DNA of 64,000 bases from Paracamarosporium sp. OC-R06-R3 (GCA_019828545.1 JACVRA010000087.1:32795-96794), one strand, 5' to 3'; shown: positions 10,993-22,095, counted from the first letter of the stretch. Program-made: numbers and translations. The notes: a model not told the origin generated them from the letters alone.

Positions 10993-12066
10993 TCACTCCT
11001 CCTCGTTGTCATCTCCCTCGTCGTCATCTCCCTCGTCGTTATCGTCCTCCTCGCCCTCGTCCTCGCCATGGGTACTAGACGCCTCACCCGTCTTGCTCTC
11101 TCCAGAATCCTCTGAAGACGACAGCATGGCAGCGGCCGCGTACAGCAGCTCCCCCATACGCTCGGCATGATCCTCCCGGATGTGATCCAAGAGATCCTCT
11201 ATCTGCGCTGTCTGGAACCCACACCCCTCCACCGAGCACGTGTACTGGGTGGTCGTGCTCTTCTTGCCCGCACCATGCATACTTATTTCATGCTTTTTGA
11301 TATTGTCCTTGCGGTTGGCGGTGTGGTCGCAGAACGAGCACTTGAACGATAGTTGTTTTCCGCTCGCAGGGTGCGCCCGCTTTATATGGCGCCCGAGGTT
11401 ATCGGAGCGAGCGTACTTGTTGCTGCAATGCGGGCATTGGAGATCGCCGCCCGGGGCTCGGCCGGGTGTTGCGCCGGAAGAGGATGGGGTGCGCGTGGTC
11501 GGTGCGAATCGTCCGATTTGACCGGCGTATTCGTCTTCTTCTTCTTCTTCTTCTTCTTCTTCTTCTTCTTCTTCTTCTTCTTCTTCGTCCTTTTCCTCTT
11601 CTTCAAAGTCGTCGGCGGTGTTGTCCTCGGGTTCTGCAGGAGCTATGCTTCATATTAGCTAGGATGTTCGGCAGGCATGTTGACTAGAATCCTTACCCTT
11701 GCCTTTCCCCTTGTCCTTCTGGCCGCTTGTGCCGTCGAGCGTCATGGAGAAGTCGGTGAGTTCGTGGAAGCCCTCGGAGTTGCCGTTCCCGTGCTCGGAT
11801 TTAGTGTTCGTCGCGGTGGCTATATACTCATAAGAAAAGACTTCTCATGATGCTGTAGCTTGGGTACCCACCCTCATCTCCGGCAGTGCTAACAGGTTCC
11901 CTATTGTTATGGGTGTCGCTGGTCTCTTGAGGAAGGTCGGGGTTCTTTGTGACATCTGGAGGGATGTTAGCAAGGTTTTTATGTGTTGTCAAGTGGATAA
12001 CGAACCTTTGTTTTTGGCCATCTCACTGGTAATGTTACTGGAAGGGGAGTTGCGTGTGGAAGACAT
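10993..12066 (-). CDS. C2H2 zinc-finger protein with poly-Glu tract, tandem paralogue 3
   Basis: Four exons (12066-12006, 11955-11872, 11819-11697, 11642-10993) give 305 residues. Introns are 50, 52 and 54 bp, all phase 1 and all interrupting a Gly/Lys-rich N-terminal segment as in the two sister genes. Three C2H2 fingers are visible: CPHCSNKYARSDNLGRH, CSFCDHTANRKDNIKKH and CSVEGCGFQTAQIEDLLDH. The last is followed by LLYAAAAMLSSSEDS and a long Asp/Glu tail. A pure (GAA)17 run encodes a poly-Glu stretch before the fingers. Fingers 1 and 2 pair closely with those of the preceding gene. Probable nuclear regulator or chromatin-associated factor; function unknown. Confidence 0.82.
11536..11586 (+). 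repeat. (TTC)17 microsatellite
   Basis: Seventeen uninterrupted TTC units (GAA on the coding minus strand) inside exon 4 of zinc-finger gene 3, encoding poly-glutamate. Pure trinucleotide runs of this length are prone to replication slippage. Confidence 0.97.
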
Positions 12067-12467
12067 CGTATCAGATGTGGTGGTTTGTAGGATTCAAAAG
12101 AGGAAGAGTGGTTCAAAGATTTATGAAAGGTTGGAAGTCGTTGACTGAAATCTTCAAGAGTACTTTGGAATTTCTTGTCCGCGGTGGCGGCGGCAAGATC
12201 TTTATAAACTGGGCGGGTTAACGGTTGCCAGGTGAATAGCGCCAAGCGCGTTCTCAAGAAATTCAACCTCACCCAATGTTCAGCTCAGTTACTCGTATAA
12301 AACTCGATAACGTAAATATGCATTATATGGTACTTTCCTTAGAAAGAAACGCGCGACCCGTAACCGAAAGAACTACTCGCTCGCTGGTATATGCCTGATG
12401 CCTCGAAACGCCGTGCCCAGAATAGCAAATGCCGCAGAACCGCAAACCAGAATAATAGAACGTACGT
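12067..12467. promoter_or_regulatory. Promoter region of zinc-finger gene 3
   Basis: A 401-bp stretch upstream of the zinc-finger gene start at 12066 that also contains the 3' UTR of the next minus-strand gene. A minus-strand TATAAA is read from the TTTATA at 12199-12204, about 135 bp upstream of the start codon. Nothing else was recognised. Confidence 0.4.
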
Positions 12468-14723
12468 TTACTCCCTATGCCTATCCCTGTACATCGTGTT
12501 CCACGCTTCTATAACTCTTTGATCAATACGCGCCGCCTCTTTGTTGAGCTCCTTCGTCCTCGCCTTCCATCCTTCGAGATCGTGCTCCTTCAACGCCAGA
12601 TGCGTCTTGATAGTCGTCTCGCACATACGGCGGTGCGCAAGCCCGCGCTCAGCCTCTATGCGATCGGCGGGCTCCATAATGTTCTTGTTCAACATGCCTT
12701 TGACCTTCCGAATTCCCATAATCGTGCTTTCTTTCCTGTTCCTCCAATACTTAACTGTTTCACCGTGGGTTTTTACATGTTGCTGGAAGCTATATCGCTT
12801 TTGAAGGAATACGCGGACGTCGACAGATACGGGCCCGGGGATTTCGTCGCCTGATTCGCCGTCTGAGTCGGCGGGGTCGGCGTCAGGATCGAGAAATTCA
12901 TTGACAGCAGGAGATTCCATGCCAGAACTGATCGGGGTACCCGGAGCAAGGCGACGAGGCAGGCGTGGTGGCAGGTTTGGAATAAAAGCAAGCACATTGT
13001 CTTCGCTCTCGCTAACAGCTGTGCTTGATGGTTGGCCCGTGCGGCGTCCCGATCGTCGAGCGTCGCGGGTGCGCACGTTAGGAACATCGTCTTCCGCATC
13101 CGACAGTGACGCCGAAGCCCTGGGGGTGGGATTGTGAGACCGCTTGGGGCGTTTGAAAGGCCGGCTATGCATACGCTGATCGTCTCGCGATGAGTCATGC
13201 GTCTGTAGTCGCTTGCAGGCAATTTTGAGCTGGTCTACGAACGAGCCGTTGAATGGCATTTTGTGTTTGTCGAACCCGAGTAGTTTTTCCTTTGCAGCGA
13301 TAATGAAATAGTACTTGACCAATGCCTTTAAGAGTAGCTCCTCAGCTCGATCTCCACCCTGAATGCTGTCGAAGGCTGGACCGAGTTTCAGGTCAGGTAG
13401 TACATCTTTGATCTTTAAATCATCCTCGATGATGATGTCAGTATCTGCGCGGAAGGCATGAACGTGCATGCGAGGGGCAGCACGATCGTTCTTGTCGTGC
13501 ATCTTGAATGAGGCCCATGCCTCGCTGCCTTCGAGCTCCGTTCGTGACGTGTCGTCGCGAAACGTACCAAGAAGAAGTCGTAAGCCGAGGAAGCCCGGCT
13601 GATTAGTGTGGATTTTCTTGAATGTGCAGGTCTTCAATTGGGGCAAGTGCGATAGGGTGTCGTGTCCCATTTTCTTCTGAATGTCTCTCAATGTGGGGTC
13701 AGTGTCAACAACCGCTTCTTCCATTAGTGTGTCAGGTGTCGGGAGAGACTGTCGAAGAAGCGATTCTGTCTCCAGAGTCATGGCGACGTCGGTGTCGAGC
13801 GCGTCAATTGCTGCAAGTCCAGCACCAGGCGCAGAGTCGCCCGCGGAAGCCACGCTTGCTTCACGGGTCGAGCCTTCGGCACTGTCGACCATGCTGACAT
13901 CTAATGCTGACTCCTTGGGGGTTTGGTGAGGTGTGGGAAGTCTGGTGGCGTTGACGAGCTCAGACTCTTCGGGCTTCACACACGATTTCGACGGCTCCCG
14001 GCTTGTGCGAGCGCTGTGCCCAGCTTGAACATCGTCCATTATTAGGTCGACTGTTGATGGCTTATTTGGATTTTCTGAGAATGCACGGTCGAGCGGGCTG
14101 AAGTCGTCATTTTTGCCTAAGCACATCTGCACATCTATTCGTTCTTCGTCTTCGTGGATAACTTGTTCGTTTTTATAATGGCTTGTTGTTTTGAGTCGTG
14201 CAAGTACTGCGACAAGATTTTCGTAGTTGGGCTGTGGCAATTGGGCGTGGTAGTTGTTCTGCGATGCCCAGACCAAAAGAAAATATTTGATGAGAGCGAT
14301 GGTGTGATCTTGACACTCTGGCGAGCGCTCATAGACGGGATCCGATTTCTTGTCCCATGAAAGTGGCAGAATTTTTCTGAAAGCATCAGTCTCTGCCTTT
14401 CCTATGCGGATGAGCTCGATAGACGGGTCGCCCTTTCTCCGGTTGGAACAGGATGGCAACTCGAACGCCGCAATCGCTTCGCCTCCCACATCCACATTCA
14501 ACAGTTGGACGTCCTGCTTTGGTTTGATGACGTGGGCAAACACCGCGCTCTCCTTTTCGCTGTTTAGACCATAGAGGTCCTCATTGATGACGATGCGCTG
14601 GCTGTACAATTGAAAGAGTTCCCGTGGCAAGATAGACAGAAGAAATCCGAAACCATCATCTAGAAGGCGGTTATCGAGCTCTTCAAGATCAGCGCGTATA
14701 GCAGATGACTTATCGCGCGCCAT
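12468..14723 (-). CDS. Uncharacterised 751-residue nuclear-type protein
   Basis: One uninterrupted exon from the ATG at 14723. I recognise no named domain. The N-terminal 200 residues look globular (FGFLLSILPRELFQLYSQRI, DHTIALIKYFLLVWASQNNY). A low-complexity middle follows, with TP/SP motifs (RLPTPHQTPKES, SLPTPDTL) typical of phosphorylation sites. A second globular block around HVHAFRADTDIIIEDDLKIK lies next. A basic cluster, RPFKRPKRSH, could be a nuclear localisation signal. The C-terminal 110 residues are charged and helical (probable coiled coil). The layout suggests a nuclear scaffold or chromatin protein, but that is inference. A gene this long without introns in an intron-containing neighbourhood is notable. 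Confidence 0.8.
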   Translation of the reverse strand: MARDKSSAIRADLEELDNRLLDDGFGFLLSILPRELFQLYSQRIVINEDLYGLNSEKESAVFAHVIKPKQDVQLLNVDVGGEAIAAFELPSCSNRRKGDPSIELIRIGKAETDAFRKILPLSWDKKSDPVYERSPECQDHTIALIKYFLLVWASQNNYHAQLPQPNYENLVAVLARLKTTSHYKNEQVIHEDEERIDVQMCLGKNDDFSPLDRAFSENPNKPSTVDLIMDDVQAGHSARTSREPSKSCVKPEESELVNATRLPTPHQTPKESALDVSMVDSAEGSTREASVASAGDSAPGAGLAAIDALDTDVAMTLETESLLRQSLPTPDTLMEEAVVDTDPTLRDIQKKMGHDTLSHLPQLKTCTFKKIHTNQPGFLGLRLLLGTFRDDTSRTELEGSEAWASFKMHDKNDRAAPRMHVHAFRADTDIIIEDDLKIKDVLPDLKLGPAFDSIQGGDRAEELLLKALVKYYFIIAAKEKLLGFDKHKMPFNGSFVDQLKIACKRLQTHDSSRDDQRMHSRPFKRPKRSHNPTPRASASLSDAEDDVPNVRTRDARRSGRRTGQPSSTAVSESEDNVLAFIPNLPPRLPRRLAPGTPISSGMESPAVNEFLDPDADPADSDGESGDEIPGPVSVDVRVFLQKRYSFQQHVKTHGETVKYWRNRKESTIMGIRKVKGMLNKNIMEPADRIEAERGLAHRRMCETTIKTHLALKEHDLEGWKARTKELNKEAARIDQRVIEAWNTMYRDRHRE

Positions 14724-15845
14724 GTGCGCTGACGATTGAGTCGAGTTCAGGTGCCGAATGATTAGAGTCGCGCACAGTCAGTCGGTCGTCCGGCTGCTGC
14801 GCTGGCTAGGCGAATGAGAGTGGTCTGGATCAGGTTCAGGGTGCAAGCGGTATTCTATCATCCAGACGGCGCAAAACAAGCTGGGCAACGAGCCTCTGAT
14901 GCAAGAAGACGACGAGAAGAGTTTGAACAGTGAATATGAAGAGCGACAGGTGATGAGAGAGCGCCGAAACGGTTGCATTCCAGGAGGTTCGTGCGCGCCA
15001 AGGCCAGCATCTCCGTGATTGGCCACTCGTCCGCCCTACACGAACGATCCTGATCAGAGGCCCGGGCTAAGGGGCTTGCTTTTCACTCTGGAGGGGCTGT
15101 GGTCCAGGAATTCCATGATGCGAGAAGCCTTGCTGGCATTCTTCACTGGCAATGCCCCGTTCCTTGGGGGCGGCCATCGACAGCAAGACAAGCAATCTAA
15201 AGAGGCGTTGAGTTGCACCTGCATGACCCCAAATGGCATCTCCTTTGATTGGTGCAACATCATCCTCGCCAGCAGTCAGACTCTCAGCTCCAAGTCAGTC
15301 ATAATGACTACACCAACACATCTTCGACATCCATCAACTGCTGGAAGCGTATTCAGGACCTTCCACAGTACACACGGAGCCTGAAGATGAACGACGGTGG
15401 CGATCAGGATGATAACCACCGAGCCCAGGAATCACTGACATGGCTGGACGAGCCGATGGTGCGCTGGTGTAATGAAATTGCACCCTATGCGAGTGGCCGG
15501 AACGCCCCGGCACGCCTACTCCTAGCGCCGGCAGCTCTGGAGGGATGAACAAACAAGGCTTGTGGGACCGCGACACCAGACACCCAAACTGCAGAGACCA
15601 AACCTCAGACGAAAGCTCATCCATTCTCACCTCATCCTCAAGGCGTGATGAGCAGCACAATGTGCCCAGAATGTGGGGCCTGTATGAGCATCTCGGGCGT
15701 AGAAGACTGTATATTAGCCGACCCCACCGCCACATCCTCGCGACTATCATCAGCACCACCACAACCCTTTAAAAGCAGACCGTCATTCCATTGAATGAAT
15801 CACACATAAAAAGCACAAAATACAGAACACGAAACACAAATCACA
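14724..15845. promoter_or_regulatory. Divergent promoter region
   Basis: A 1.1-kb region between the minus-strand 751-residue protein gene and the plus-strand FAD monooxygenase. A TTTAAAAG element at 15769-15776, about 70 bp before the ATG at 15846, could serve as TATA box for the monooxygenase. Several short frames cross the region but none has recognisable protein features. Confidence 0.4.
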
Positions 15846-17129
15846 ATGGCACACTTTCCTCGTCGTCCACCTTCAGGTATCAAAGTCATCATCGTGGGTG
15901 CAGGGTTCGCCGGCATCGCTGCAGCCATAGAATGCGACCGCAAAGGCCACACAGTAACGCTTCTCGAAAAAGCCGACTCCATTGAAGAGATCACGCGTTT
16001 CGGTGACATCATCAGCTTTGACCCTAATGGCGCGCGCCTCTTTGAGCGATGGCCTGGCGTGATCGAGGCCATGTACAAAGTCGCGCGTAAGACGTCTTGG
16101 CTCGACCTGTATCATTGGAAAGGCGAGTTTGTTACGAGACAATCTTTTGCAGACGAGAAAAGCTGGGGCCCGCGCATCAATGGACATAGAGGGGAGTTGT
16201 ACGATATCATCTACCAGCATGCGAAAGACCGTGGACTAGACATTAGGCTTAGTCAAAGGGTGACGGATTATTTCGAGGATGATGGGAAGGCGGGTGTGGT
16301 CGTTAACGGAGAGGAGATGGTTGCCGACATTGTTATCGCAGCCGAAGGAGTGCGGTCACGTGGTCGAAAGATCGTACTAGGGTTTGATGATAAGCCGAAG
16401 TCTTCGGGATACGCGGTGTATCGGTGCTGGTTCCCCGGCGATGCGATCAAAGACAACGCACTCATCAGACACCTAGTCGTAAATGGAGACACCCATTCCG
16501 GATACATCGGACCGGACCTGCACTTCCTTGTTTCCTCGCTGAAAGATGGAAAGGAGTTCAACTGGGTGTTTACGCACGTCGATGACGGTAACATAGAAGA
16601 AAGTTGGCAATTTCCCGGGAAGATCGAGGAGTGTCTCAAGTATGTAGAGGGCTGGGCACCCGTCGTTCAAGAGATCGTGAGGTCGACACCCAAAGATGCG
16701 AGGCTCATCGACCACAAGCTCGTCTTCCGCGATCCATTGCCAACATTCATCTCACCCAAAGCACGCATTGTTCTTATCGGTGATGCAGCGCACCCCTTCC
16801 TTCCGACCTCGATTCAAGGAGCGAGTCAGTCGATTGAAGATGGCGTTGTGTTAGCGTCGTGTCTAGAGCTCGCCGGAAAGAACAACATCCCGCTCGCGGT
16901 GAAGACGCATGAGAAGATACGCTATGAAAGGGTACACAGAGCGCAGGCGACAGGCGTGAAGACTAGAGAAAGGTGGCACAAGGCGAACTGGGATGAGATT
17001 CGGAAGACGCCTGAGGCGATTCACCTGGCGAGAGAGGCGTGGCTGTTGAACTTCGACGCGGAGAAAGATTGCTACGAACGCTATGAAGGAGTCGCGAAGA
17101 ACATAGAAGGAGAACGAGCAAGATTGTAG
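15846..17129 (+). CDS. FAD-dependent monooxygenase (salicylate hydroxylase-like)
   Basis: A single exon encodes 427 residues, the usual length for group A flavin monooxygenases. The dinucleotide-binding GxGxxG is seen as GAGFAG at residues 18-23, with the closing acidic residue in TLLEKA. The second conserved site appears as IAAEGVRSRGR (normally ADGxxSxxR, here Glu for Asp). The FAD ribityl/GD motif is VLIGDAAHPFLP, followed by QGASQSIEDG. The family uses NADPH and O2 to hydroxylate phenolic or other small substrates; the actual substrate is not evident. No membrane segment or signal peptide. It converges with the BBE-type oxidase gene, 254 bp away, so the two could act in one pathway, but nothing in the sequence proves this. 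Confidence 0.9.
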   Translation: MAHFPRRPPSGIKVIIVGAGFAGIAAAIECDRKGHTVTLLEKADSIEEITRFGDIISFDPNGARLFERWPGVIEAMYKVARKTSWLDLYHWKGEFVTRQSFADEKSWGPRINGHRGELYDIIYQHAKDRGLDIRLSQRVTDYFEDDGKAGVVVNGEEMVADIVIAAEGVRSRGRKIVLGFDDKPKSSGYAVYRCWFPGDAIKDNALIRHLVVNGDTHSGYIGPDLHFLVSSLKDGKEFNWVFTHVDDGNIEESWQFPGKIEECLKYVEGWAPVVQEIVRSTPKDARLIDHKLVFRDPLPTFISPKARIVLIGDAAHPFLPTSIQGASQSIEDGVVLASCLELAGKNNIPLAVKTHEKIRYERVHRAQATGVKTRERWHKANWDEIRKTPEAIHLAREAWLLNFDAEKDCYERYEGVAKNIEGERARL

Positions 17130-17383
17130 ATTGAATTCCCATCCCGCTAATGTTACGATAGCGGTTAGACTCTCCTCTGTTTATATGAGCGTTCCCTCGC
17201 CCACTCCGTCTCTCATTGATGAGAAACCCAAGACCTCTTTCTTTTCGTTTCGGGCCTCACTTTGAGCAGTCTCGACTAAGAGCAAGACATTGTTAAGATC
17301 ATCATATATTGAAACAGTGCTAGTGCACCCTCCGACCCCACAAAAGCCTTTTTTCGTTCATTTTCATTTAGTGCCCCGCATCC

Positions 17384-19110
17384 CTACAACCCAAGCTTGA
17401 AACCTCCCGGCACCGCCTTTTGAAAGATCCCCTGCGGATCATACTGCTTACTCACACTCTTCAAAAATGCGACCTCCTCGTTTCCATACCCCGTAATCGG
17501 ATCCTGCCACTGACTAGCATAATTCAAATACACCCACTCATTATATATCCCCTTTTCCTTTGCCAATGCAATCAAATCAGTCTCAAGCTTGCGCATCCTG
17601 TCATACACCCACTGGTTATCCAGGGCACTCGGCCAGATAAGCGTGAAGAGCAAATTAATCAGGTCGTCATCGAACCGGTCGAAGCCTAGTACGTTGTCTT
17701 TTGCATCCTTGGAGTACAGCACGTGCGGCATCGGCTGGAACGCCATAGTGAGCGCAAGACCAAGCGCAAGGAAGAGATCTTGTGATGCGTCGTTGACGCG
17801 CTCGTACACCTCCTCCATGAACGCCGGGGAAACATCCGGGTTGTTGACGAAGCTCATCGTGACGAAGAAATTGTTTTGACCCTGCGAGATAGCAGCGTCG
17901 CCGCCGATCTCGCTCGCGAAACTGCTGAGCTTCGCTTTGCGGATCGAGGACGAGAGTTTGGGCATGTCGACTAGCGGTTTGAAGACGGGAGGTGGCCAAG
18001 TGGCGGTTCCATCGGTGTAAGTTGCCGTGTGCATGATGGAGACGGGGATGCCTTGGACCCAGGCGAAGACGGTGATGAGGGCGGCGTAGGGGTCGTAAGT
18101 TGAGCTTTGGGTGAAGTTTGCCATGAAGGAGAAGTACTCTTCTTTGTTCGTGAAGGGTTGGTCGATCTGGCCGCCCCAGAACTCGCCCTGTTGGAAGAGA
18201 TTTGCGTCGAAGCGGGTGACAATTCCGAAGTTGTTGCTGCCGCCTCTGAGTGCGCGGAAGAGACGTGGATTTCTTGTGCTGGTGGCGGTTACGATGCTGC
18301 CATTTCCGAGGACGACTTCGTAGGCTTTGATATTGTTACAGGCGAAGCCGTAGCGTCCGGAAAAGAAAGAGACGCCGCCTAGGGAAAACATTAGATCAAG
18401 GAACAGAGCTGTGCTTGAGATACGCACCTCCTGTGATTAGCCCGGCTACACCTACTTGACTTAAGCGACCGCCAACCATTGCAAGGTTCAAGTCGTCGAG
18501 AACGCCATATACGTTTCTCCATCGGTTGCCTGGGCCAACGCTGACTGTTTTCTGATCACTTGCAACCGTGACCTGATTTAGACTCTGTGTATCGATAGTG
18601 ACCCCGCCGTCAATGTTGGCTGCTCCAGCATGGGGCGTGTGTCTGAAGCCGGGTCAGGACGAATTTCAGGAGTAAAAGGATGGTTCCGAGTTACCCTGCG
18701 CCTCTCACGGCGAACTCACAACCAGGAATCGACGCCTGATAACCAACGCTAAGAATTGTGACTGCGGTAGATACATCTTGAGTGGTGGTTGGGATGACGA
18801 TGCACGATGGATGTAAACTTTGCTCTTGTGCTGACCAGAAGGTAATCTGAGAAGAGGTGTAGGACAGGTTGGTAGCGAACGCAACTTTTCCAGGAAGGAA
18901 GTTATCTAAAGCAACGCACTTCGAGCGTCAGCACCCCTACGCGACCTGAAAAAGGCTCCCTGTACGTACACAAACATTATCATTCCTCTTCGTTAACAAA
19001 TCAAGTAATAAACCAAGGATACCTTTCCGGTCCACAGGAGCGGAATAGGCGAGCTGTGAAAGGAACGCAAAGCAAAAGAATGCGACCCGAACAATTGTTG
19101 ACAGTGCCAT
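17384..19110 (-). CDS. Secreted FAD-linked oxidase (PCMH/BBE family)
   Basis: Four exons (19110-18966, 18905-18695, 18642-18428, 18378-17384) give about 521 residues. A signal peptide is visible at the N-terminus (VRVAFFCFAFLSQLAYS-A). The flavin-attaching His sits in RGAGHTPHAGAANIDGG, and the FAD-binding block continues with GGVTIDTQSLNQV and GGGVSFFSGRYGFACNNI. The C-terminal BBE element is WVYLNYASQWQDPITGYG. Introns 2 and 3 (52 and 49 bp) are clear. The donor of intron 1 is ambiguous: GTACAG at 18965 or GTGTAC at 18971 both keep the frame. Enzymes of this family oxidise sugars, alcohols or alkaloid-like compounds with O2, releasing H2O2. This one should act outside the cell or in the secretory pathway. 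Confidence 0.88.
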
Positions 19111-20267
19111 CGCGGAGGTACACACAAAGTCCACCAATTCAACTTGGGGTATTTATACTGATATGTGCCACCACCTCATGTGGCGGCGTATGTTTCAACG
19201 CAGCTCACCTCCAGCAGCACTCCGAACCAACACACCGTATATAATTACCCGTTTCCTAATGAGGTAACGCCAAACCCATCGTATGAGTATTGTGAAGGCC
19301 TGTTCCTAGCGTATTTTCTCCACACCTGCTACCCAAAACTACAAGCGAGGCACTTGGGTACTTTCCAACCCGGTTTTTATCGTACGAATTCATGTATCGT
19401 GCATACGGATTCGTTAAATGAAGCCGTTTTCGTGTTGCAGGAGCTAGCGGCCTGTACACGTGGAAACACTCACGCTCGCTTGCCCAGCCGCTGGCGAGAA
19501 CGTCGTGCGATGACATCGGTGGCTGTCCTATTAAAGGGCGTGGAGAGGGAGAGAATTGTCGAGAGACATTCTGTCCGGCCTCTCCGGGCTGATTTGAGAA
19601 GTAGCGTGAGAACATGCAGCTCGCCATGGTTCTGGTAGCAAGACGCAAAACGACAACGCTCCATTTTTCATTCGCCCAAGAGGACCACGGTTCCTACCGG
19701 ATATCTCGTATTGATGCATTTACGCGCCACTAAACTGCATTAGTTGTGTACGGATTGTCAGATTAAAAGTCTCGATCCCGATTTCGTATTCAGCCAAAAG
19801 CCAGTGTGGACTCCACCGTAAAACGGTTACATTGCAGAAGCGAGAAGAATCCCACGTATTGAACGACGACGATGCCCCGTCACGATGGCGAGAACTTTGA
19901 TGCATGCGTCCGGCTTTGGGGTTCTGGAAGTTTTGAGGTGGTGCGATGACCCACATCCAAGCGGGTCTGTGCTTATGTAAAGCGACGTGTCTCTGGAGGA
20001 ATTGAAATTGAACATGCCGTACAGTCAGCAAATGCAGATATGCCTGTATTAAGAAGAACACTCTTCGAAAGCAACGAAGGTATTTCCAGTTGTATTAAGT
20101 CGCATGGATATCTCTTTGTCATGGGTATCATCTGGCCGAGCGTAGTTATTTCACTAACGCGGCTTCCAAAGTCTCTCCTCTTCCTCCTTTTCTTCTATCG
20201 TCCCCTTCGTATCGCTTTCTCTTTCCATCTCTGATCTATAACAACAAGTTCAAGTCTTCCATTTGAT
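19111..20267. other. Intergenic region
   Basis: Holds the promoter of the secreted oxidase: a minus-strand TATAAATA is read from the plus-strand TATTTATA at 19149-19156, about 40 bp upstream of the ATG. The rest, to the 3' end of the membrane protein gene, has overlapping non-homologous frames on both strands and no recognised gene. Confidence 0.45.
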
Positions 20268-21330
20268 TTAGTCCGATATAGGACTGCTACCTGTTCGTCT
20301 GTTTGTCTCTTCTGCGGACAACTCTTGCCTCGGTATATCCCCGCCAGACAACTCAGCCGGCGGTTGTAGATTAAGCGGCAGCTCAGCCCTGTTTGAGTTT
20401 GTATCCAGTTCTGCTTTTTCAGCGACTCCAATATACCCATATTTTGTAGCGTCTTCACCGGCTTCACCATTGTGTCTTTGTGCGTAAGGATTTGGTTCGT
20501 CGGTGGGTGATACGGCGCGCCGCTTTCGCCTTCGGAAGAGGAAGAGGCCTAGCACAACGAGAGCAATCAGTGCCGCACCAGCAATACCGACCCCAATTCC
20601 CGCTTTGGCACCTGTGCTGAGGCCGCCCGATGATGCGCTAGCGGGTGATGCGGAATTAGATGGATTCGACGAACTCGTGGAACTTGACGCGGTGGAGGAT
20701 GATGTCGAGCTTTCTGTCGCCGTCGCCGGTAACTGTGCGCATGTTAGCATCACGATTTCATATTTCCAACTTCGTTCTGCCTACACTTATCGCAGACCGG
20801 GAGAATCTTGCGTCGTCAATCGTTCCAATATCTGTGCCGTTGACCTCTCCGATCGCTTCAAAGGAAAATGATCTTTTAGGCTCCATATCATCATTTCTGG
20901 AAATGACCGCTTCTGTGCCTTGTCCGTCGTCTTTGTTCCCGGTTTCCAAACGCAAGTCCGTGCCATTCGCCTTGTTCGTGAAGAAGAACGAGCCGTTTTC
21001 CCATGGCGATATTTTCCAGTAGATGGAGGCGTCTGAAATGTTACCTCTGATCATACGCGCCTGCGTATAGCTTTGTACACCGCCATTCGCTACCAACGTT
21101 GTGGCCAAAAAGCCGTTGGGCCCTGAAGCCTCCGTTCTCAGGACATAATATTCTGAGTCGATAGCCATGATTTGCCATTTTTGAGTGGGTTGGCCTTGCT
21201 GGATCTGATTTGTGGATTTGAAGACAGAGCCAAGGGTTGAGTTGGTATCAAAAAGGTAGGTTCCGACAAAAGAGTTTTTTGTGTCGTTACCGGTGTAAAT
21301 GTGGTACCAGCGGTCCTCGTCGAAGTTCAT
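20268..21330 (-). CDS. Single-pass membrane protein with ricin-type lectin-like ectodomain
   Basis: Two exons (21330-20785, 20732-20268) encode 336 residues. The 52-bp intron is phase 0 (AGT/GTAGGC..CACAG) with a TGCTAAC branch site. The first ~180 residues contain WYHIYTG, QKWQIMAI, YVLRTEASGPNGFLAT and YWKISPWENG, which resemble beta-trefoil ricin-B-like repeats. A Ser/Thr-rich stalk (TESSTSSSTASSSTSSS) follows, then one membrane helix (IGVGIAGAALIALVVLGLFL) ending in RRRKRRA, and a ~95-residue cytoplasmic tail. The order ectodomain-Ser/Thr stalk-helix-basic stop is that of fungal surface sensors and mucin-like proteins. No N-terminal signal peptide is obvious, so an upstream exon may be missing or the protein is a type III membrane protein. 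Ligand unknown. Confidence 0.78.
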
Positions 21331-22095
21331 CTTGTGAATCTAGCCTGCGCCCACCAGGGCGGCGCGCGGTGTCGCAAAGTTTCAGAGCGGTGTTCTGCCG
21401 GAACCAAATCTCGTGGCGATCAATGATGTTTGTACCGCAGCGGCTCCAAGCCCAAATGGCCCCAACCAGCCCCCCGTGCGAAAAGTGCAGGGTTTCGGGA
21501 TCTCAAAGCATTGGTTCGCCTTAGCCTCGTAATCCTTGCATGCAGAATGCGCACACGTTGCACCGCGGTACCACGTTTAGGATGATCGACATAGCATCAC
21601 CACACATAAGATATCCATATACACGATGAAGCTGCAGGCGCTCTTGAACAGACAAAAATCTAATCTGAAGAAAGGGCCTTTTCGTGAACAGTGTTATCAT
21701 CTGGTGACACGGTTGCAGCCTTACCGAGGTAGCGCATTTCCACTGGGCCCACGGAGCCGCGACAATGCTCTTGATTGGTTCTCACACACATATTCCATAC
21801 CGATTGACAAGGCGCCTGATCGGGCGTAACCTTGGCAGCTTACAACCCGGCTGTGCAAGAACAGAATTGCGGCAGGGCAAACTTAACAGCAGTAGTACCT
21901 AAGCGAGCGAGCCATTCATGTCCGATGAGGCGGAGACAAGAGGCTTCTATAACTGGATATCGACAAACCATCTGTCGGAAAGTTTTGCGGACAACACAGC
22001 CCCCCCTTTGGACAAGAACGTACACAATTAGTATTGTGCGACTACTTGACTGGATGGAAACTTCTGTGAACCGTAACTATCCGTATCATCCAGCT
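21331..22095. other. Intergenic region
   Basis: Contains the presumed promoter of the membrane protein gene and the 3' UTR of the large HET-domain gene. Only short frames; nothing else was recognised. Confidence 0.45.

Noticed and set aside
19165..19638. Plus-strand 157-codon frame in the oxidase promoter
   Set aside because: Biased composition, no homology pattern, and it covers the TATA region of the secreted oxidase on the other strand.
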